Source: Bacteroidales bacterium
Lineage (GTDB): Bacteria > Bacteroidota > Bacteroidia > Bacteroidales > Marinilabiliaceae
Reading direction: 5' to 3'
NCBI GenBank assembly: GCA_024401355.1
Contig: JAKSLF010000018.1
Location: 1 to 52,574 of the forward strand
Length of the DNA: 52,574 bases
The notes beneath the pieces were generated by a model. That model made no database searches, was not told the origin of the DNA, and saw only the letters and a list, made by a program, of their open reading frames with translations. Below, in pieces: positions 49,680-52,574 of the stretch (position 1 is the stretch's first letter; the number at the start of each line of letters is the position of its first letter). A program made the translations under genes and the position numbers.

Positions 49680-52271
49680 TTATGGAGCGACTGCTCTAAC
49701 ACTAAATCCCTGGCAACGCAGATAACTGCTGTTATTATCAGTTGTCATTTGTCTTTGGGTTGCACTAAAGAAAATAGCATAAGCACTTGACGAGCTAACA
49801 TCTCCCAAAGTATTAGACCAATAGTGGCCATAAGACCCTTGATATCTAACATTACCATCTATCATGTAACCTGCAGCAGGAAGGAAGATAGAGTTTCCAC
49901 TCGGACCCTTAACCTCATAGCCATAAACATCATTTTTCTGCGTCCACGTCCAAGTACAAATTGTTATGAGTTCGTTAATCTCTTCCTTTGTCGGCATTCT
50001 CCACATAGAACCCTTGACGATAGTAGCGACATCGTTGGCTGTGGAAAGTGTAGTCAGTCCGTCCTTAGTACCATTGCCATAATATACATCAGTACAATAC
50101 TTGGTAATAGTAGTATCAGAGCCTGCACACAAGACATAGCTACTCCAATCATAAGTTGTCTTAGTCGAAGTTTCGCCCCATGCGAAATACGAGCCAAACT
50201 CTTCTGGCGAAGACGCGCCTACATTACAGTTGGCCCACCTTACACTGAGTCCAAGATCGACCATTGAGGCGTTACCTGTTGTAACGTACAACGCATCGCC
50301 ATAATATGTAGTAGTGGTTTCTTCAATAGTCACCTGAGCATAGGCTCTATAATAATATTTCGTAGACGACTCCAAACCAGAGACAGCAACACTATATGAA
50401 CCGTCAAAACCTTCCTGAACCTCGTATGGCGCGGAAGTAGACGCTACATCACCAAAGACTGGATTGCTGTTGGTTGCAGAATAGATGAAACCAAGGGTGG
50501 TTGTTCCAAGATCAATGGACTCAGTCGACATCACACCACAGAGAGTTGCCCCATCAGTCAACACAGACGAAGCTGGGAGCGTAACAGGGTTAGGATTAGA
50601 ACCCTTAGTCGAGAACTGCTTTTCTAGTCCATAATAATAGCGATACTGTCCATTAGACAATGGCTGTCGAGCGTATGCGACATAGAAGTACTTAGTACCC
50701 CAACTTAATTTTGTAACATCCTTGCTATATTCACCATCGACCGAAGCATTATCGCATTCAATAATTTTTCCATTAGTAGCGGATACGCCAGCAGTTGCCG
50801 AATAGATAACACCATAGGTATATCCATTGCGGTCGCCACTAACACGGCCAGCAAGAGTTGCCTTGTAATAACCTATTTCGGAAGACTCCAAAGTAGTCAC
50901 AGTTATTGGAGCTGTAGCAATTGACCTAACGTTACCATAATAGTAGACATACTGACCGTTGACATACGCTCTGACGATAGCGCGATAGTAACATGTCACT
51001 CCGGCTTCAAGATCGACGAGATTGGCAGAGAATGAAGTCGAAGGACTTGCGGCATAGACCACATTGTCGGCTTCAGTAGGGCTGGTTTGCGTTGAAGAAT
51101 ATGCAAATCCGCACTCGACATTAGAGCCGAGAGAAGTTATGTCGGGAACTGTTCCGGTAGCAGACACGCTGAAATAGCCAGAAGTAGAAGCGCTCGTTGT
51201 CCGGACACTATATGACGATGTAGTAAAAGTCTTAACAGCGCCATAATAATATTTGCTGCCAACGCCAGGCACACTAAGATAAACGTATGCTCTGTAGTGA
51301 TATGTCTGGTTTTCATCAAGTCCCGTCAGGTTTTCGGAGAAATCACCTCCTGCAGCGACATTCGTGCTTCCATAAGTAATAGTAGAAGAGCCATCTTCGC
51401 AAGTAGGAGAAGAAGATGTAGCGGAATACACAAAACCCATATATCCACTTTCAGCCTCAGCAACAGGTAAGACCGAACCATTGAGTTTAGCGTCGAAATA
51501 GCCTACATTGGTAGCCAAATTGGTAACAGGAGAGACCTGGCCAACCCTAAAAGATTTGATATCGCCATAATAATATTTCATAGTATTATCAGGCTGCAGG
51601 AGTCCGCATACAGGTCGAAAATAATATGTCTTATCAGATTCCAGACCATCGACACCAGCAGAGATTGCCGATCCTGCGACAGAGGCCGTAAGCTGGAAGC
51701 CCGGCATCGAAGTAGACGAAATATTGTTGACGGTCGGATAGGAATCAGAATAGATAAAATAGTATTCTGCATCAGCGACGACGCGAGGCAAAGTGGCGTT
51801 TAGCGTAGCCGAGAACAAGCCAACCGGATTAGCATCTCCGACAGAAGGAGCAACACTTTCGGTAGTAAAAGATGCTACACCGCCAAGATAATAACGCTGA
51901 ATACCTCCACCGGCACTTGGGACACCATAGACAGCCCTAACGTAATATTTCTGAGACGGGTCGAGTCCGGAGATAGTAGCATTCCAGGTGAGTCCGGAAA
52001 CGCCGTCCTTCAATTTTTCAATACCAGTACCAAGACTCGAGGCAGTTGCACGATAGACGTCTACCTGATTTGAAGAGTAGACGAATCCAAGATAGTCGTT
52101 GACCTCATCGATAGCAGCACCGACAAGAGAGCCATCAACAACCACAGAATTATACGAGACATTGCCATAGGTAGTGTTCACAGTAATTTGACTCTGCTGA
52201 GCGACAGCAGGGACAAAAGCCCAGACACACAAAGCGGCCAGAGAGAATATATGCTTAGTTATGTTCTTCAT
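49680..52271 (-). CDS. Secreted protein with six FN3-like repeats and a C-terminal FISUMP/DUF1566-type domain
   Basis: I use the ATG giving MKNITKHIFSLAALCVWAFV (863 residues), a proper signal peptide ending VAQQ; the frame is open further upstream but there crosses a promoter and a tRNA gene. Six tandem modules of about 100 residues each end in a YYYG-x-VK-x-FTT or similar motif (for example YYYGAVKTFTT, YYYGNVRSIAT), a fibronectin III-like or Ig-like beta-sandwich series. From residue 670 to the end is a Fib_succ_major/DUF1566-like domain: VDLGLSVRWANCNVGASS, YFAWGETS, MWRMPTKEEI, FLPAAGY and YWSNT, with a final GFSVRAVAP. Such domains have a C-type-lectin-like fold and are common in surface proteins of Bacteroidetes and Fibrobacter. 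Ligand unknown; adhesion or glycan binding is likely. Confidence 0.82.
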   Translation of the reverse strand: MKNITKHIFSLAALCVWAFVPAVAQQSQITVNTTYGNVSYNSVVVDGSLVGAAIDEVNDYLGFVYSSNQVDVYRATASSLGTGIEKLKDGVSGLTWNATISGLDPSQKYYVRAVYGVPSAGGGIQRYYLGGVASFTTESVAPSVGDANPVGLFSATLNATLPRVVADAEYYFIYSDSYPTVNNISSTSMPGFQLTASVAGSAISAGVDGLESDKTYYFRPVCGLLQPDNTMKYYYGDIKSFRVGQVSPVTNLATNVGYFDAKLNGSVLPVAEAESGYMGFVYSATSSSPTCEDGSSTITYGSTNVAAGGDFSENLTGLDENQTYHYRAYVYLSVPGVGSKYYYGAVKTFTTSSYSVRTTSASTSGYFSVSATGTVPDITSLGSNVECGFAYSSTQTSPTEADNVVYAASPSTSFSANLVDLEAGVTCYYRAIVRAYVNGQYVYYYGNVRSIATAPITVTTLESSEIGYYKATLAGRVSGDRNGYTYGVIYSATAGVSATNGKIIECDNASVDGEYSKDVTKLSWGTKYFYVAYARQPLSNGQYRYYYGLEKQFSTKGSNPNPVTLPASSVLTDGATLCGVMSTESIDLGTTTLGFIYSATNSNPVFGDVASTSAPYEVQEGFDGSYSVAVSGLESSTKYYYRAYAQVTIEETTTTYYGDALYVTTGNASMVDLGLSVRWANCNVGASSPEEFGSYFAWGETSTKTTYDWSSYVLCAGSDTTITKYCTDVYYGNGTKDGLTTLSTANDVATIVKGSMWRMPTKEEINELITICTWTWTQKNDVYGYEVKGPSGNSIFLPAAGYMIDGNVRYQGSYGHYWSNTLGDVSSSSAYAIFFSATQRQMTTDNNSSYLRCQGFSVRAVAP

Positions 52272-52304
52272 CTTATGACAGATTCGTTCGAATACATTAT
52301 CGGA

Positions 52305-52336
52305 CAAAGATAAGTAATTATTCCGACAAAAACAAA
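52305..52336 (-). promoter_or_regulatory. Promoter of the FN3/FISUMP gene
   Basis: On the minus strand TTTG, 20 bases, TATCTTTG: a full -33/-7 match, about 33 bases before the chosen start. Confidence 0.7.
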
Positions 52337-52367
52337 AGGGGGAATAGATATATGATTGACAAAAAAC

Positions 52368-52397
52368 AAAAAACCTCGAGATCAGAAGATCACGAGG
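52368..52397 (-). terminator. Intrinsic terminator of the tRNA transcript
   Basis: CCTCG and GATC pair with GATC and CGAGG around AGAA with one A opposite T-side mismatch, followed on the minus strand by six T. It lies 12 bases past the tRNA-Gly gene. Confidence 0.8.
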
Positions 52398-52408
52398 AAA
52401 AAATAGAG

Positions 52409-52481
52409 AGCGGAAAACGGGACTCGAACCCGCAACATTCAGCTTGGAGGGCTGACACTCTACCAATTGAGCTATTTCCGC
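52409..52481 (-). tRNA. tRNA-Gly (anticodon TCC)
   Basis: The minus strand folds as a full cloverleaf of 73 bases: acceptor GCGGAAA/TTTCCGC, D arm GCTC/GAGT with AATTGGTA, anticodon arm TCAGC-CCTCCAA-GCTGA, T arm GCGGG-TTCGAGT-CCCGT, discriminator T, no encoded CCA. The anticodon TCC reads GGA and other GGN codons. Position 33 is C where nearly all tRNAs have T. Confidence 0.93.
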
Positions 52482-52520
52482 ACACTCTCCAGACCGCAGC
52501 AATGGTCCAAAAATGGAGTG

Positions 52521-52574
52521 AGCCTCTGGACGGATTCGAACCGCCGACCAGCTGATTACAAATCAGCTGCTCTG
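52521..52574 (-). tRNA. tRNA-Thr (anticodon TGT), 5' part outside the window
   Basis: The visible 3' part on the minus strand has the anticodon arm GCTGA-TTTGTAA-TCAGC with anticodon TGT, the T arm GGCGG-TTCGAAT-CCGTC and the acceptor strand CAGAGGC with discriminator T and no encoded CCA. It lies 39 bases before tRNA-Gly in the same transcript direction. Confidence 0.92.

Noticed and set aside
49680-49900. Possible variable region of a diversity-generating retroelement target
   Set aside because: The C-terminal domain type fits, but no reverse transcriptase, template repeat or accessory gene is in the window, and no repeated copy of the 3' end was seen.
49680-52502. The longer 940-codon form of the FN3/FISUMP gene
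   Set aside because: The first 77 codons cross a promoter, a terminator and the tRNA-Gly gene; the ATG at 52271 begins a proper signal peptide.
1-52574. Insertion sequences, integrases, prophage or toxin-antitoxin genes
   Set aside because: No transposase, integrase, phage structural or toxin-antitoxin signature was recognised among the supported frames on either strand, and no terminal inverted repeats bracketing a gene block were seen.

Overview
The window looks like a chromosomal segment from a member of the Bacteroidales, most likely a Prevotella-like gut or rumen species. This rests on gene content (BspA-type leucine-rich repeats, a type IX secretion plug homologue, a TonB receptor with a CarboxypepD_reg domain, lipoproteins, a complete Na+-NQR operon, Na+-pumping decarboxylase subunits, YgiQ, DUF349, GH3 and DUF4250 proteins) and on promoters. 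Recurrent TA-N2-TTTG boxes (TATATTTG, TAATTTTG, TATCTTTG), some with a TTTG or TTG element 19-20 bases upstream, match the known Bacteroidetes -33/-7 promoter. I saw no insertion sequence, prophage, integrase, CRISPR array or rRNA.

Region by region. 1-2986: sodium-pump decarboxylase subunits OadA (5' cut by the window edge) and OadB. 3138-5096: a secreted BspA-like repeat protein, then a long gap holding a candidate structured RNA on the minus strand. 5097-11077: a DAACS-family symporter, a GH3-type acyl-adenylase, a small peptidoglycan-binding-fold protein, a HAD phosphatase, a metallo-beta-lactamase-fold hydrolase and a PlsC-like acyltransferase. 11278-15326: a lipoprotein, a GH9 glucanase and a DUF4250 protein. 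15468-16557: rpsF-rpsR-rplI. 16834-20978: an M13 peptidase lipoprotein facing YgiQ. 21338-24091: a small basic protein and a 7TM-HD phosphodiesterase. 24231-29849: TonB receptor, lipoprotein and secreted DNA/RNA endonuclease, a plausible nucleic-acid scavenging set. 29850-31831: a repeat-rich gap, a candidate small RNA and two secreted proteins with degenerate glucosaminidase-like repeats. 31929-36272: DUF349 protein, then RNase Y, ZapA and a coiled-coil protein on the minus strand. 36455-42397: nqrABCDEF on the minus strand. 42564-43874: T9SS plug-domain protein. 43888-49635: a tight minus-strand run (GT2 glycosyltransferase, Rossmann-like fragment, CCA-adding-type enzyme, SPOUT methyltransferase, alkaline-phosphatase-like protein without metal ligands, ThiD). 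49680-52574: a large secreted FN3-like/FISUMP protein and tRNA-Gly and tRNA-Thr genes.

Functional theme: sodium-based bioenergetics (OadAB, NQR and probably the symporter) with outer-surface scavenging of polymers (GH9, M13 peptidase, TonB/endonuclease locus). The observations I find most unusual are the structured RNA candidate at 4399-4730, the degenerate glucosaminidase-like repeats at 30234-31831, the apparent pseudo-phosphatase at 44708-46333 and the C33 in tRNA-Gly(TCC).
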